Shown here one piece after another: positions 10,941 to 22,291 of a stretch of DNA of 64,000 nucleotides. The position numbers were made by a program, and so were the translations under genes. The DNA comes from Limnanthes douglasii subsp. nivea (lineage: Eukaryota > Streptophyta > Magnoliopsida > Brassicales > Limnanthaceae). The notes beneath the pieces are model-generated. The model ran no database searches, was not told the origin of the DNA, and saw only the letters and a program-made list of their open reading frames with translations. Position 1 is the first letter of the stretch, and every line of letters starts with the position of its first letter. Location: NCBI GenBank assembly GCA_036936605.1, contig JAUPFV010000005.1, positions 78,070,885 through 78,134,884 of the forward strand, written 5' to 3'.

Positions 10941-13735
10941 AGATATCTTGGTTTCACTGGTCAAGTCAACTTGGCATTTTATGACATCATACACTTAATA
11001 ATAGACTTCGACATCCATGATGATACCAATGAATTATGGTGCAAGAATATATGGACTTTGACCCGATATTCTATGTGAATTCTTAAATGCACTTCTTCTT
11101 TTAATCCTAAGAAAGAGTCCTATATCACCATGATGTGGGTCTCATTCCCCAACCTTCCAATATTCATGTATAATGCTGATATTATCAAGGTTCTTGCAAA
11201 GGCTATAGGCAACCCTCTTTTTGTATGGATACCCAACAAAAACCTAGAAATTTAACTGTTGTAAGGTCTTGATATAATTCGGTATATCCAAGCCATTAAT
11301 CAATAAAGTATGAGTATGTTTTGGCCCAACATAAGGTTTCCGGTAGGATATATAATACAGATAATTACCTTGTTATTGCCAAGGCTGCTTTCATTTAGGA
11401 TATAAACAACAAGATTTAGGAAATCCAAGTAACTCAAATTTTAACAAAACCATAACCCACCCAAAGATCTAGACATCACAACTAATACAACAACCTAGAT
11501 GATACTAGAGAAAATGATTCCTAAACTCATGTAATAATAGTCAAGAATTCTGACCATCACAATTCAGAATTTATTCAAGATGAGGGTAACAAAGATGGTA
11601 GTACTCTTGATCAAGAATATACTGAACAAGCCATCACAGTTCTATCTACAGATTCAAGGATGCAACACATGCCTTAACAATCAAACTGTTTTGACCATAA
11701 AAAAACAAGATTTATCAACCTCCAATATCCAAAAAATTAATATTCCCTTGCCTCAGATAAGAGAAGAAGAGATCGATGAAAATCTTCATACCTTGTAACC
11801 TGCACTAATGCTGATAGCAAACAATAACCTTGGCTCACCTTCACCAGCTTGCATCTCTATAACTAACATTCACAGACAGTCTTCCTTCATCACCTGCAGA
11901 AACAAGAGAGGAAGGAAACGTTTTTATGAAAATACTGAGGATGAGAATATAAAAGGTTAAATACAAACCATCTTAAAGTCTTATCCTTACTAAAGGACTT
12001 CATCTCAAAAGATCTGTCGGACCTAAAGCTGACTCTACTCAATGACATTAACAATACTTTACTAGAATGTCTGTGGTATTGGAAATAAAGGTACTATTTA
12101 CATACTTAAATCTATCATTAGATCTAAAAAGTTGACTTCCTGACCATCCAGAAACCAATGATATCTTATGAGCTTCTAACCAAAACAACTAAAATCTTAG
12201 AATTTTATGATAGTGTTGGTAATATCTCAAATAAATTTTGGGTATTCTGAAAAAAATAATTCATAATTGACACAATAATAAATCATGCTCGACTTTTATA
12301 TTTTTAGGTCATATATTCTACTCTTGACAAATAATTTTTGGTCTCTATAGACGCTAAGTGTACCAGAGAACAAATAATAGTTCTCTAGGACAATCTAAGA
12401 ATGGTTGCTGATTATAACATGTAATGGTTAGTGATGGGTGACTTCAATATCATCACTAACCCAAATGAACAATTATCATGTTCAACATTATATCTAATGA
12501 GCATTGATGATTTTAACAACATCATTAATGACTGCTACTTAAATGATGCTAGTTATATGGGTTCAAAATATATTTAGACTAATTCCCACAAATGAAAGCG
12601 TTTGGATATAGTAGTTTACAACACATCATGGTCTAATTACTTTGATAATACCCTTGTTAAACACTTAGCTAGAATTATACATGGTCATAGCCCTTTATAC
12701 ACATTCATTTATGCCTCATCTTATAAAACTAAGTCATATTTTAAGTTCCTTAACATGTGGTTGCTCCACCTTCAGTTTTTTAAATTTGTCGAGCAATGTT
12801 GGAAGGAAGAAATATATGTCCCTCCCTTACATGCTTTCTAGATGAAATTAAAAAGACTTCAATTAAAGCTCAAATTATGGAATAAGGAGGTTTTTGGAAA
12901 TATATTCAATACTATTTCCAAACCTTAAGAAGAGGTTAAATTCCTCAAAAACTATTTAATAGAAACTAAGTATAATGAAAAAAGAATTAAGCTTGCAAAA
13001 ACCAAACCTAACCACCTTCAATTATTAGTTAGAGATGAGAAATTCAGTGAGCATAACTATAATGCTCATTGAACTAAACATGAATATAAGAACACACTTT
13101 TGTATTTCATAATTATAAAAAGAAGAACATAAAGAAAAATACAATTCATAAAATTCAGGTTGATAATAATTGGATTAAGGATCACCATAAGATAAGTATA
13201 TATGTTGTAAATCACTTCAAGTGTATCCTAACTGAACCCTCCAACTATTTAGTTCATTTTGCTCCAAATGACATATACACAGCTGTCATTTGTCTAATCC
13301 CTAAGACTAATTCCCCTAAATTGTGGAAGAACTACATGCCGATAGGCCTATGTACTATCCTCAACAAAATTATTTCAATATTACTAAATGGCAGGCTTTC
13401 TAATTTGCTTCCCAAAATGATCTCTGAGAAGCAAAGTGGTTTTGTAAAAGGTAAAAATATTTATGACTCTACTGGCTGATTAGATTGTTCATGAAATTAA
13501 CAAGAGATGTAAAGGAGGAAAATTGATTCTCAAGTTTGATATGACTAAAACCTTCGACAAGCTTCCATTCTTTTTCATTTTAAGAATTGTTACTGCTTTT
13601 GGTTTTAATAGTAAATTTATTGACATAACTCAGCTATGTATCAATGCAGTTAGTTACTTTATCATAATCAAAGAAGAAATTAAAAGATATTTCAAATCCT
13701 TTAACGGTGTTAGATAAAGGGATCAATTGTCAGGA
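10940..13735 (+). pseudogene. Decayed, 3'-truncated L1-type LINE
   Basis: Three blocks appear in LINE order. ORF1: near 11100-11250 NPKKESYITMMWVSFPNLPI followed by FMYNADIIKVLAKAIGNPLF, typical of the DUF4283 domain of plant L1 ORF1; near 11373-11400 CQGCFHLGYK resembles a zinc knuckle. Endonuclease: near 12065-12130 NVCGIGNKGTIYILKSIIRS; near 12430-12480 VMGDFNIITNP, the conserved GDFN motif; then GSKYI and KRLDIVV. Reverse transcriptase: near 13285-13400 VICLIPKTNSPKLWKNYMPI followed by GLCTILNKII; SGFVKGKNIYDS near 13435; FDMTKTFDKLP near 13535; the GVRQGDPLSP equivalent reads GVR*RDQLSG near 13707. Stops and frameshifts are frequent. The sequence ends just after this motif, so the YADD core and 3' end are missing. 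Confidence 0.8.
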
Positions 13736-14308
13736 ACCCACCTAACTCCGCCTCTTTTGGTCTATTGTTAATTTTCTCTTCTCAAATCTCTTTGTTTATA
13801 TTTTGTTTGTCTGTTTTGTATAGCTATGGCAAAGGTTTCTATTGACACTCTAAGCTCAGCACCTTGTTCTTGAATGAAGCGAGTCATGCAATCGCTTGTA
13901 AGCGGTAAGAGCTCTTATACATGCTGAACGTAACAGAATTTTTAATCACATTAGATACATGACGCCAGTCTGAGTATCTGAGCCTGAGCGTAGTAGAAAA
14001 AAGATCTAGAGAATATAGATGTCCACGTGTTTCAAAATTTGTTTTCTTTTTTATATGTCTTGTATATTTAAATTTCATATAGTGTTTGTAAGTATAATGC
14101 GCACGTGTTTACCATTTAACAAATTGATGTTAGAACAGTTTTCATCAAATTGTCATATATATATATATAATATTCGGCTTAACTGATATCTAATTTACTG
14201 TTATATTAAATTTGATATTTAAATATTATTAAACAATAATAAAATAGGAGATTTATATTTTATTAAATTATTATTATTATTATTATTATTATATAGTTTT
14301 AAACGACG
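13736..14308. other. Unassigned spacer with AT microsatellites
   Basis: No gene is seen. There is an (AT)n tract near 14155-14170 and a (TTA)n tract at about 14264-14292. Two isolated CACGTG hexamers (near 14025 and 14102) have no gene downstream that I can identify. Confidence 0.5.
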
Positions 14309-14593
14309 TGACAAAAATATTATTGACATGATTCAACGACATTAAAGTTACTATATATATAACTTGTAAAGCTATGCTAATTTATTAGTATTAATTATAA
14401 ATATAAAAGACTATTATATAAATTAGTATTTATATTTTATGCTCGTTAAGTGGATGAATAAAGGATATATTTTTACTTTCTGAATTAATCTATTATTTTG
14501 ATTTTTTATTTTCACTACAATCTATTTTTACACTATTTTTTTAGAAATACAAATGCTATCCAAGCTCATATTAAGAATTCTTCAAACTTAATA
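14309..14593 (+). repeat. Left LTR of Tat copy B
   Basis: It aligns with 21230-21554. Both contain gatattaaagttactata (left: gacattaaagttactatat), a promoter/leader region with gatgaataaa, and the 3' end caagctcatattaagaattc followed by ttcaaactta. It begins TGACAAAAATATTA and ends near aacttaata, so the terminal CA has been lost. Many substitutions and small deletions separate the two copies, marking an old insertion. Confidence 0.7.
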
Positions 14594-14965
14594 TAGGCAA
14601 TAACAGTGAAATATCGTAAGGTATTTAGATTGAAAATCTAAAACCAAAAAATACGAGATTGATAGCTATCCGTATTGATTGTAATAGATCGAGAAAAAGA
14701 AAGAACTGATCCTGCAGTTCATGAAGCAATTGAGGCCGTTAAATCATATTTATACAGGGAAGAGATTCGAGATGATAGTCAAATTCCAAAGCAACGTAAT
14801 CAGTCTCATATTGAAAATCAAATGGGAAGACCCTGCGAATAAGGACGTTAATGTCACATACTTTACTCTATGAGTTGTTACAATTCTTGTTCAATAACTT
14901 GGATGTTTTTTCTCATGAAAAATAGAGGATGTATTAGGGGTTCCATCTTAGATAATGTACCACAA
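14594..14965 (+). other. Leader remnant of Tat copy B
   Basis: The sequence after the LTR (aggcaataacagtgaaatat...gattgaaaatctaaaacc) matches the primer site and leader at 21555-21628, so it is a decayed primer binding site plus leader. The rest, to 14965, shows no recognisable gag. Confidence 0.5.
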
Positions 14966-16594
14966 TTTAACATTAACTTTAGTTGTGGCTGCTCGAAAAA
15001 ATGCGTCCTTATTTCAAGCTCACACGATTGTTCTTCGAACTACTTTCCCACTAAAGAATGTGCTACAACGGTGAGATATTTATGGCAGGATGAGTAAGTT
15101 ATCGGTTGATTTGGGAGACTTTAATATAAATATTTCTTCTCGAACAACAATCAAGGCACAAGTTTTAGCATATTTCTTAGTTGAGTTTCATTCATGTCGT
15201 TTAGATGAGGAGATACTTAAAGAAGTACCTCAAAAAGCCTAAACTTTGGTGGTTCGAACTTATGGTGGATTTAGTATACTGGGATCAAGTGTAGGGGCTC
15301 AATTAATCGCTCTTCTGGGGAGGCTCTATACTTGGATGTTCGATTTGCATTTCATGCAGCAAATAATGACGCTGAATATGAGGTTGTGTTTGCTGGATTA
15401 AGGATTGCAAATATTTGTGGTGCAAAAAAAGTTCGATTGGAGACAGATTCCCATCTAGTGGCGAATCATATGACATGAATTTTCGATGCTAAAAAGATCA
15501 TTTAATTATATACCTTTGTGAACTTTAAGGGTTAACTCTTCTTTTTTATAAAGTAGATGTTAAGCATATCAATCTAGGAGATAACACAGTTTTTGATTCT
15601 TTAGCCACTATTGCATATACAAAAGAATATCCATGGATATTACTACAGGAAAGTCCTTCAATTTTGATGTCATCAGAACACTGCAAATATGATGAAGAAG
15701 TGTTTGTCACTCCTGAGATAGTTTGAGGGGACCGGTGGTCTGACATAATAGGTTTTTTTCTTCGAGGTGTGTACTACTTACCTCTATATCCAAAGTTGTA
15801 CCCCTTGATAGATGAGGGTAGATTTAGTAAGGCCATTACCTATGGCTTCTAGAGAGAGTCAAATGATTATTATAGCAGTGGATTTATTTTTTAAGTGGGC
15901 TGAAGCTGAACTGTTATCCGGTAAAAAAGCCAAGGATGTTATCAAATTCTTTGTGAATAATATATCTTGTTGCTTGAAGTTCCTCGAAATATTATTATAG
16001 ACAACGACACCTAGTTTAACACCTTTTCATCCTCAAGAAAATTGCCAAGTGGAAGTAACTAATATATCTATTTTAAAAGGTTTAAAGAAAAATTTAGCAT
16101 GTGTTGCTGGGAAATGGCCTAATTATTTGCAAGATGCGTTTTGTGCTTATAGAACGACTCCTAGAGAGGCCACTCAAGAAATCCATTTTGCATTGGTATA
16201 TGGAATGAATGATGTAAGTCCTACTGAATCGATTTTACCTTCTTATAGAATGCTTCATTATTCAAAAGAGCCAAATGAAGAGGCAAGAAGAACAAACCTT
16301 GACGTAATCGAAGAGAAAAGGGTTAGAGTGTATTTGAATTCAACTCATTATCAAACTCCGATGAAGAGTCACTATAATTTGAAGGTAAAGAAGAGAGATT
16401 TTAAAGTGGGTGATAAGGTCTTGAGAAATGTATTTCTCCACACAAAAGATAAGAGACTTGGGATGATAGATCCAAATTGGGAGGGTCCTTATGTGGAAGT
16501 AGAGCGAGTCAAGCCACACACATACCGCCTTTGTGATGAACATAAGAGACTTCTACAACACCCATGGAATGTTGAACACTTAAAATTATATTAG
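14966..16594 (+). pseudogene. Partial pol (RNase H and integrase) of Tat copy B
   Basis: The decayed frame starts in the first RNase H domain (LVVAARK, then RTTFPLKNVLQR near 15035). It continues with LGDFNINISSRTTIKAQVLA and the second, archaeal-like RNase H (NDAEYEVVFAGLRIANICGA near 15365). Next is an integrase core (VRPLPMASRESQMIIIAVDL near 15825). The best-preserved part is an open 181-codon stretch at 16049-16594 covering the integrase C-terminus (GKWPNYLQDAFCAYRTTPRE; VGDKVLRNVFLHTKDK; WEGPYVEVERVKPHTYRL). That stretch ends at WNVEHLKLY, where the intact protein has WNIEHLRVY. There is no chromodomain. Stops occur throughout the 5' half, and part of the zinc-binding and DDE region is deleted around 15990-16020. 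Confidence 0.85.
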
Positions 16595-16850
16595 GAGAAA
16601 TATTTTCTTTCTTTTTTCAACTTTTAGTTTATATACTTTAGTATGTGTCCATATAAGTGACATACTTTTTCCTCTCATGTTGGGTTCGGGAAAGTTTTAA
16701 TGTGGTGCGACATTTACATTCACAAATATTAATAAAATTATTTTTGTTGGGCAATGATTATTTGAGACAAAAATACTTAAAATATTTTGGGAATTACACA
16801 AAGATCGATCATCTTTGAGGTAGTTAACAAAAAAGTAAGTAAGGACATGA
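16595..16850. other. 3' untranslated region after pol, copy B
   Basis: AT-rich sequence with the phrases cctctcatgttgggttcggg and ttttaatgtggtgcgacatt. Similar wording occurs after the integrase of copy D (cctatcatgttggcccatga near 61987), so this is shared 3' UTR of the family. No gene. Confidence 0.5.
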
Positions 16851-17054
16851 TTGAATTCGAGGTACTATACGTTCATTTAAAGCACAAATTTGAGGATGTG
16901 ACTGTATTTGTGGTGTTATATGTTCATTTAAAGCATAATTTTGAGGTTATAATAATATTCGAGGTGTTATACGTTCATTTAAAGCACAATTGTGAGGTTA
17001 TGATTGTATTTGAGGTGCTATACTTTCATTTAAAGAACATATTTGAGGTGATAT
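16851..17054. repeat. Tandem array, 51-bp unit x4
   Basis: ttcatttaaagca-like landmarks fall at 16872, 16923, 16974 and 17025, exactly 51 bp apart. Because 51 is divisible by 3, the plus strand stays open and encodes a 17-residue repeat (VLYVHLKHNFEV...). I read this as a by-product of the period, not as evidence of a protein. Confidence 0.9.
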
Positions 17055-17064
17055 TATGAGGTGA

Positions 17065-17287
17065 CTATTTGATTCGAAGTTCTAACGCTTTTTAAACGCA
17101 TTATTTGATTCGAAGTGCTAACACTTTTTAAACACATCATTTGATTCGAAGTACTAACAATCTTTAAACACACTATTTGATTTGAAGTGTTGATGCTCTT
17201 TAAACGCACTATTTGATTCGAGTTGCTAACTCTCTTTAAACGCACTATTTTATTCGAAGTAATAACGCTCTTTAAACGCACTATTTT
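17065..17287. repeat. Tandem array, 36-bp unit x6
   Basis: gattcgaagt-like landmarks fall at 17071, 17107, 17143, 17179, 17215 and 17251, exactly 36 bp apart. The unit is tttgattcgaagtgctaaca followed by ctctttaaacgcacta. The minus strand stays open and encodes a 12-residue repeat (NQIVRLKSVSTS). The array lies in the stretch between pol and the antisense gene, known in Tat/Ogre elements as a hypervariable 3' UTR region where satellite-like arrays arise. Confidence 0.95.
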
Positions 17288-17514
17288 AAATATTAACAAT
17301 GTTCGAGGTGTTAGTGCATTGTTTTTATAAATGTAAATTACTTTATATAAAGATGCCCAATATTTGATGAATAGAAAATGCATTTTCCCTTGGATATCAA
17401 AGGTTAGATCTTACAAACATAAGTTCAAATACCAAGTGTTTAAACACTTACAAAAAAATAATACACCAACAACAAATAATGATTAAACAAAATACTAAAC
17501 AAAAAACAAATCTT

Positions 17515-20500
17515 TTTTAATCCTCTTGATCTTTTTGGGGATAATGATCTGAGCTTCCTTCCAGTGAGCTTTTTTCCTGATCAGAGGCATCTTTATCTTC
17601 TTCTGACTCAGTTTCTTCACAAGATTCATCGGGTATAGGATCGAGTGCTTGAATTAAATGATTAACAGATCTGCTTTTAGAAATGGTGCATGAAATTAGA
17701 GGAGCAAAGTGATTGTCTTTTGCTCATCGACATTTTTAACAGCAACAAGGATATCTAGTCCACATTGAGTTTTAGTAGCCATCATAACAAGTTCTTTGTA
17801 TCCTTCGAACGACGTCTTGTGTAATGCCACCTCGTCAAATATCTTCTTCTTTTCCTCTTCATTTTTGTTAAGAGATTCTTGTAGAGAGGAGTTCTTATTT
17901 TGCTCCTCGAATATCTCCTTCTTATATTTAGACTTGCGCTAAGTTAGCTCAGCTTGATGGGAAGTCTTCAGCTTGGTTGTTTCTTGATTATGGACAACTC
18001 CTAAATGGAGCTTAAGGTGGTTCTTCTAAAAAACTCTGATCTATCAGCCTGAAATACGTAGAATTGTTCAAGAATATGTTTGTCAAATATCTCTCTCATC
18101 TTCTTCTTTCTTTCAGCTACTTTTTTCCACCGAATCATATCTTTAGCCATAACTTCCAGATGGTTTCGAACAAAATTGACCTATCTGGACAACTGCTTTG
18201 TTGCTGCTGCTCCGAGGTTAGAGAATGGTTGGAGTGCAATTGATACTTCTTCAAATGGTTCTTTGATAGAGATAATAAGAGGATTGTTATAAGGTATAAA
18301 AGCATATGATGAGGCAAATTATGGAAGATATTAGCTCAAATTTACATGCAGAAGAGGAGCAATAACCTGATGACTAATTTGTTCAAGTTGTTCTTGAATA
18401 CGTTGAACTGCAGGGTCCATGTCTTTTTAAAGATCTTGAATTTCTTTTGTATTGATAGGTTCTTCAGTAGTGAAGTTTTCATTTACTTGGTGATCTTCAA
18501 ATACAACTTTTTCAGTTTATGAAGGAGGCAATTCGATATTCTTCTCTGCCTTTTTAGTTTAAGAGTTTTATGTTTCTTTTTAGTTTTGTTATTAAGATTA
18601 TGATCAGTATGAGCTAAAAAAATTATGTGATGGGGTCTTATAACCTCTTTTTATACATTTATATATGAATCAAACCTTTTTTGAAGTTTCTTTTTATATA
18701 ATGTATTTTCAATATTAGTATTAATTTTAATTTCAAGTATTAGATGCCAGTAAACATTATCGAATGCTTTAGTCAGGTGGATTTTAAAAGCAATCATTGG
18801 GCCTTTACAATTAATTTTCTCTTCTTCTTTTTCAAGGCAACCGTCATTGTTTTTTGAGAAGGTTAAAACTCGATTCCTTCTTCAATGGTTGGAAGACTAG
18901 TTTCTTTCTCTTTCTCTTATGTGGCTTCAGATTTGTTGAAGAGTGAGCAACTTCTTTTTTTACGCTTTTTTAAGGTAAGTGACTCTGAGACCTGTTTCGA
19001 ATTGGTAGTAGGACTTTGGCATAAGGTGCTAGTAATATCTTCATAAAATCGTCTAGGTTCGGAGGTCCATCAAATATTTTAGGGAAACAATATCCGAGGA
19101 GATTCTATATAAATGGTTGTTGATGAAATTTATGGGTATAAAGCACTATGGAACTCATTGCCCCATGGATTTTTCCTTCGATATTTTTTACCATTCTCCT
19201 ATACTTTAGAAATAAAGAAGAGCCTTTGTTTCCAGAACTTATCAGCTTCAAGAAGATCATCAATTATCTTGAAATCATCTTCAAGGTTCAGATAATAGAG
19301 TGCCAATACTCGATTGTTTTAAAAACCAGTCATGGAAATAAAGTCATTTATGTAGAGAGGAATCTTGTTTAGTCTAAAATCCATAATCACTGATAGGAGA
19401 GTGAACCATAAATTCGGGCTTGCTTTTTTTAGGCGCGGGTCAAGGAGTTTGAAGCACTCTACTATCATTGGGTCTAGTGGGAACCGAAGTCCATAACTGA
19501 TGATCTCGGGATAAACCACCAATTAATATACTCCACAACAAAGTGAAATCTCTCCTCTCATTGGTTATAGAAGCACCACATTTTCTAGCATTCCCCATTG
19601 TTTCTTTAGTCGTTCGGAAAGGGCTTGACTGTAATGTTCATATGGCATATTCTTTAATGCCATGACATATTCGGGGAGGACTGGCTTTAAGTTTACACTT
19701 GGCTTGGCTGCAACATCTTGAGGGAGTTCAATAGGCTCTTTCTTTTTCTTCTCTTGTTTCTTTGTTGCCACGTTTTTTGAAGCATCGTCCTCGATTTCAA
19801 AAGCAGCACCGCCTTCTGTAGCTTCGAGGTTGGAATTTGTTTATGTCTTTTCCTCCGATTCAAGTTCTTCTTCAAAAGCCTCATCTCGCAGTTGAGGTGG
19901 ATTAGAGCTTGTTGTTGGATTTTCATGTTAAGTCTTTAAATGAGTTTGTTGTGAGTCTTGGTTGGTTTCACCAATATCTTTTAGTGGAGGAGAATATGGT
20001 GTAAGATTAAATGTGGTTTTCTATGTAGGATTTTGTGGAGTATTATCGTATTCAAAATCTCTCATAGATAGAAATGATTTCCTTTTGGGAGGAATATTTT
20101 GGGAAATTTAAGCCTCTGATCGAATCAGAGGTGTCTTTTTGCGTGAAATTCGAAGCAGTTCAATGTTAACAGGTAATGGATATTTTTTGGATTATCTCTC
20201 AGAAGATAGGATTTATGTTTCTTTGCTATTATTTTGAAGATGAACTGATGTTGTGCCAAAAAGTTCCAGTGAAGGATTTCGAGACGGTGTTTTTGAGGAA
20301 GGTTTTGGTGAGCATGTGTTAAGAATAGGTTTGGATGAACTTTGGTTCCCAAGAGAATTATGGGGAGGATTGAAATTCCTGTAAACGGTTGTATGAGTTG
20401 AAAACTTGGGAGAACTATCTATTACATCTGCAACACGGTATTCAACAGCTCTATCACTAATACACAAATAGTCGTAAAGACCAAAGATTAGTTTTTTAAT

Positions 20501-20600
20501 GGGTGTTAGTTTTTCATAAACTAAAGTGAAGAAAAACCTTAAAATTAGTCTATAGAATGATGAAGATTAATCGGGAAAGTGGGATTTTCATGGAAAAGTG
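17515..20600 (-). pseudogene. Decayed antisense gene of Tat copy B
   Basis: The minus strand encodes broken pieces of the same protein as 45850-48812. The C-terminus is acidic (near 17520-17640, rich in E, D and S) and preceded by coiled-coil-like lysine/glutamate-rich sequence. The central domain appears near 19319-19522: ISYGLRFPLDPMIVECFKLL followed by LKKASPNLWFTLLSVIMDFR, matching LLNWGLRFPLDPEIVRYFHL and QLSPNGWYTLMSCIMASRL of the intact copy. N-terminal low-complexity Ser/Pro/Thr-rich sequence lies at about 19700-20470. The presumed ATG is near 20593. It is the reverse orientation to the pol of its own element (14966-16594). Multiple stops mean it is not expressed as one protein. Confidence 0.8.
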
Positions 20601-20831
20601 ATGGTGAAAAAAGGTTTTTAGGTTACTATCTTTTTCTCTCTATAAGTTGGATGAGAAATAAAATAACTCAAGAAGAGATATTCATAAGAGAGTGCTGAAA
20701 GAGAAAAAAATCAAAAGAATATGAAGGATTGATGATGCTTATTGGAGGAAGAAAATGGGTAGAGAAGGGGAAGGGTTGATTGATAGTTATTAAAGAACCA
20801 CCAAACGGTAACCTACTACTGAGTAGAGTGA

Positions 20832-20837
20832 CACGTG
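20832..20837 (-). promoter_or_regulatory. G-box upstream of antisense gene copy B
   Basis: CACGTG within tgacacgtgt, about 240 bp upstream of the presumed minus-strand ATG near 20593. The position matches the G-boxes at copies A and C. Between it and the ATG the minus strand is pyrimidine-rich, as at copy C. Confidence 0.5.
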
Positions 20838-21229
20838 TAAATTGGCAGACGTAGTGGCATGTTGCACGCGCACTAGAGTACCCTATGAGTTTCCAGCTAC
20901 TAATAGAGAATTTATTGAAAAAACACGTTTATATTCGAAGCCAACTTGAAGAGAATATATAAACATTCGAAGAGACTTAAAGCATAATATGGGAAAGCTT
21001 TGATTCGAGGAGACCTAAAATATAATAATGAGAAGTCAAAATACGAGGGAAATTTGGATGTGGTTTCATTCGAAGATAATAAGTGTTGAAGAAAATCATT
21101 TTGATGAGAAGATGTGAGGTTTAAATTTGAAGTAATACAAAGTTTGATAAATTGACAGTCTTAATTCGCTCTAACTTCGAAGGGTTCTAGTTCTTATTCC
21201 TCATTCTTCATTAGAACTAGGGGGGCTAC
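20838..21229. other. Region between antisense gene and 3' LTR, copy B, with polypurine tract
   Basis: No gene. The last bases before the LTR, aggggggctac at 21219-21229, correspond to the polypurine tract of the intact element (aaaaaaggggctcc), immediately before the TG of the LTR. Confidence 0.55.
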
Positions 21230-21554
21230 TGATAAGGATATAAATTATTAAAGACTTAATTCAATGATATTAAAGTTACTATAGATAAATTGTAAAGTTA
21301 TGAGAGGAGATTAGTATTAATAGTAAATATAAATGATTATTATGCAATTTCTCTATTTTTGTAACTGTTTCAGTTAAAGTCTTCATACTCGCCTATAAAT
21401 AAAGACGGAGTTGATGAATAAAAGACAAAATTTTACTTGATGAATTAAACTTATACTTTAAATCTCTTTCTCTCACTTCAATCTTCCTTTTCACTATCTT
21501 TCTAGATATACACATACAATTCAAGCTCATATTAAGAATTCTTCAAACTTAACA
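21230..21554 (+). repeat. Right LTR of Tat copy B
   Basis: It begins TGATAAGGATATAAATTATT and ends CTTCAAACTTAACA. A TATA-like box, cgcctataaataaag, lies near 21391. It is preceded by a purine tract, as a 3' LTR should be, but also followed by a primer binding site, as a 5' LTR should be. Confidence 0.75.
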
Positions 21555-21628
21555 TTGGCGACCAGTGAGAGATCGCACGGTACCTAGATTGAAAATCTAA
21601 AACCAGAAAATATGAGATTGATAGCTAG
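21555..21628 (+). other. Primer binding site and leader after the right LTR of copy B
   Basis: TTGGCGACCAGTGAGAGATC directly follows the LTR and resembles the primer site of the intact element (TTGGCGACCACAGTGGGAG). About 50 bp of leader then match the leader at 14594-14660 up to gattgatagcta, where the similarity stops abruptly. Confidence 0.65.
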
Positions 21629-21629
21629 T

Positions 21630-21850
21630 AATATTGTTTTTAATAGCTAATCAAATTTATTTATGTTCGTATTTAATTAAAACTATAATTTAATATATTT
21701 ATTTTGTTTCATAATTTTGTTTAGGGTTTTTGAAGTGGTTTCTAATCAAGAGAATCCGTGTATTCTAGAAATAGTAGTGTTTTGTTTATCTGTTTGGTAT
21801 TCTTCTAATTTCGTTGCATCAGTTTGGTATTAAAGCTTCAACAATTCCTG
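21630..21850 (+). repeat. Copia LTR 3' end plus primer site, copy 1
   Basis: From ttttaatagctaatcaaatt through gagaatccgtgtattctaga to gttgcatcagtttggtatta it matches 44396-44658. The string tttggtattaaagctt resembles the initiator tRNA-Met primer site of copia elements (TGGTATCAGAGC), placing the LTR end at the preceding tgcatca. No gag is recognised downstream. Confidence 0.55.
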
Positions 21851-22082
21851 CTATGCAGATGCATGAATTATGTTTTCGGAACCTGATTAGCCAGGATTAA
21901 AACCCTATGGTGTCCTGGTTATTGTCCAAAAAATATTACTATTGTAGTGGAAGTTGTAAAATTGTGTTGTAATACATCTTTCTTTTCCATCTATATAAAA
22001 GTTGTTTATTTATTTAAGCGAGTCTTCCGTACTATTTTGCCAACACTTTGAAATACTATTATAACATAAAAAAAAGAAATTG

Positions 22083-22291
22083 ACTAATAGATGTATTGAT
22101 CATGACATGTATTGTTAGTGAACTCGAGAGGCTATGTTGTTACAGTTTGATCGGGTTTTAGTTTGAGTTTTTTCGTAGTATACGGAGACTAAAAGATGTA
22201 TTGATTAGGACATGTATTGTTAGTGAACTCGAGAGGCATGTCGTTACGGTTTGATCGAGTTTTAATTTGAGCTTTTCCGCAGTATACAGAG
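22083..22291. repeat. Tandem duplication, 105-bp unit x2
   Basis: The unit begins actaatagatgtattgatca at 22083 and actaaaagatgtattgatta at 22188, and both contain gttagtgaactcgagaggc. The copies differ at several positions. Confidence 0.85.

Larger units (their letters stand above)
14309..21554 (+). mobile_element. Decayed Tat-type gypsy element (copy B)
   Basis: The parts, in order, are: left LTR 14309-14593, short leader, gap, end of pol 14966-16594, tandem arrays 16851-17287, antisense gene (minus strand) 17515-20600, polypurine tract, right LTR 21230-21554. The order equals that of the intact Tat element at 44920-55457. Gag, protease and reverse transcriptase are missing, apparently by one internal deletion between the leader and RNase H. 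The right LTR is itself followed by a primer site and leader, so the copy may be one member of a recombined LTR-internal-LTR array. No target duplication could be defined. Confidence 0.75.

Noticed and set aside
16851..17287. CRISPR-like array
   Set aside because: Direct head-to-tail tandem units without unique spacers in a plant genome.
16787..17383. Repeat proteins encoded by the tandem arrays on both strands
   Set aside because: The periods 51 and 36 are multiples of 3, which explains open frames; no start context, no homologue, and the region is untranslated in related copies.
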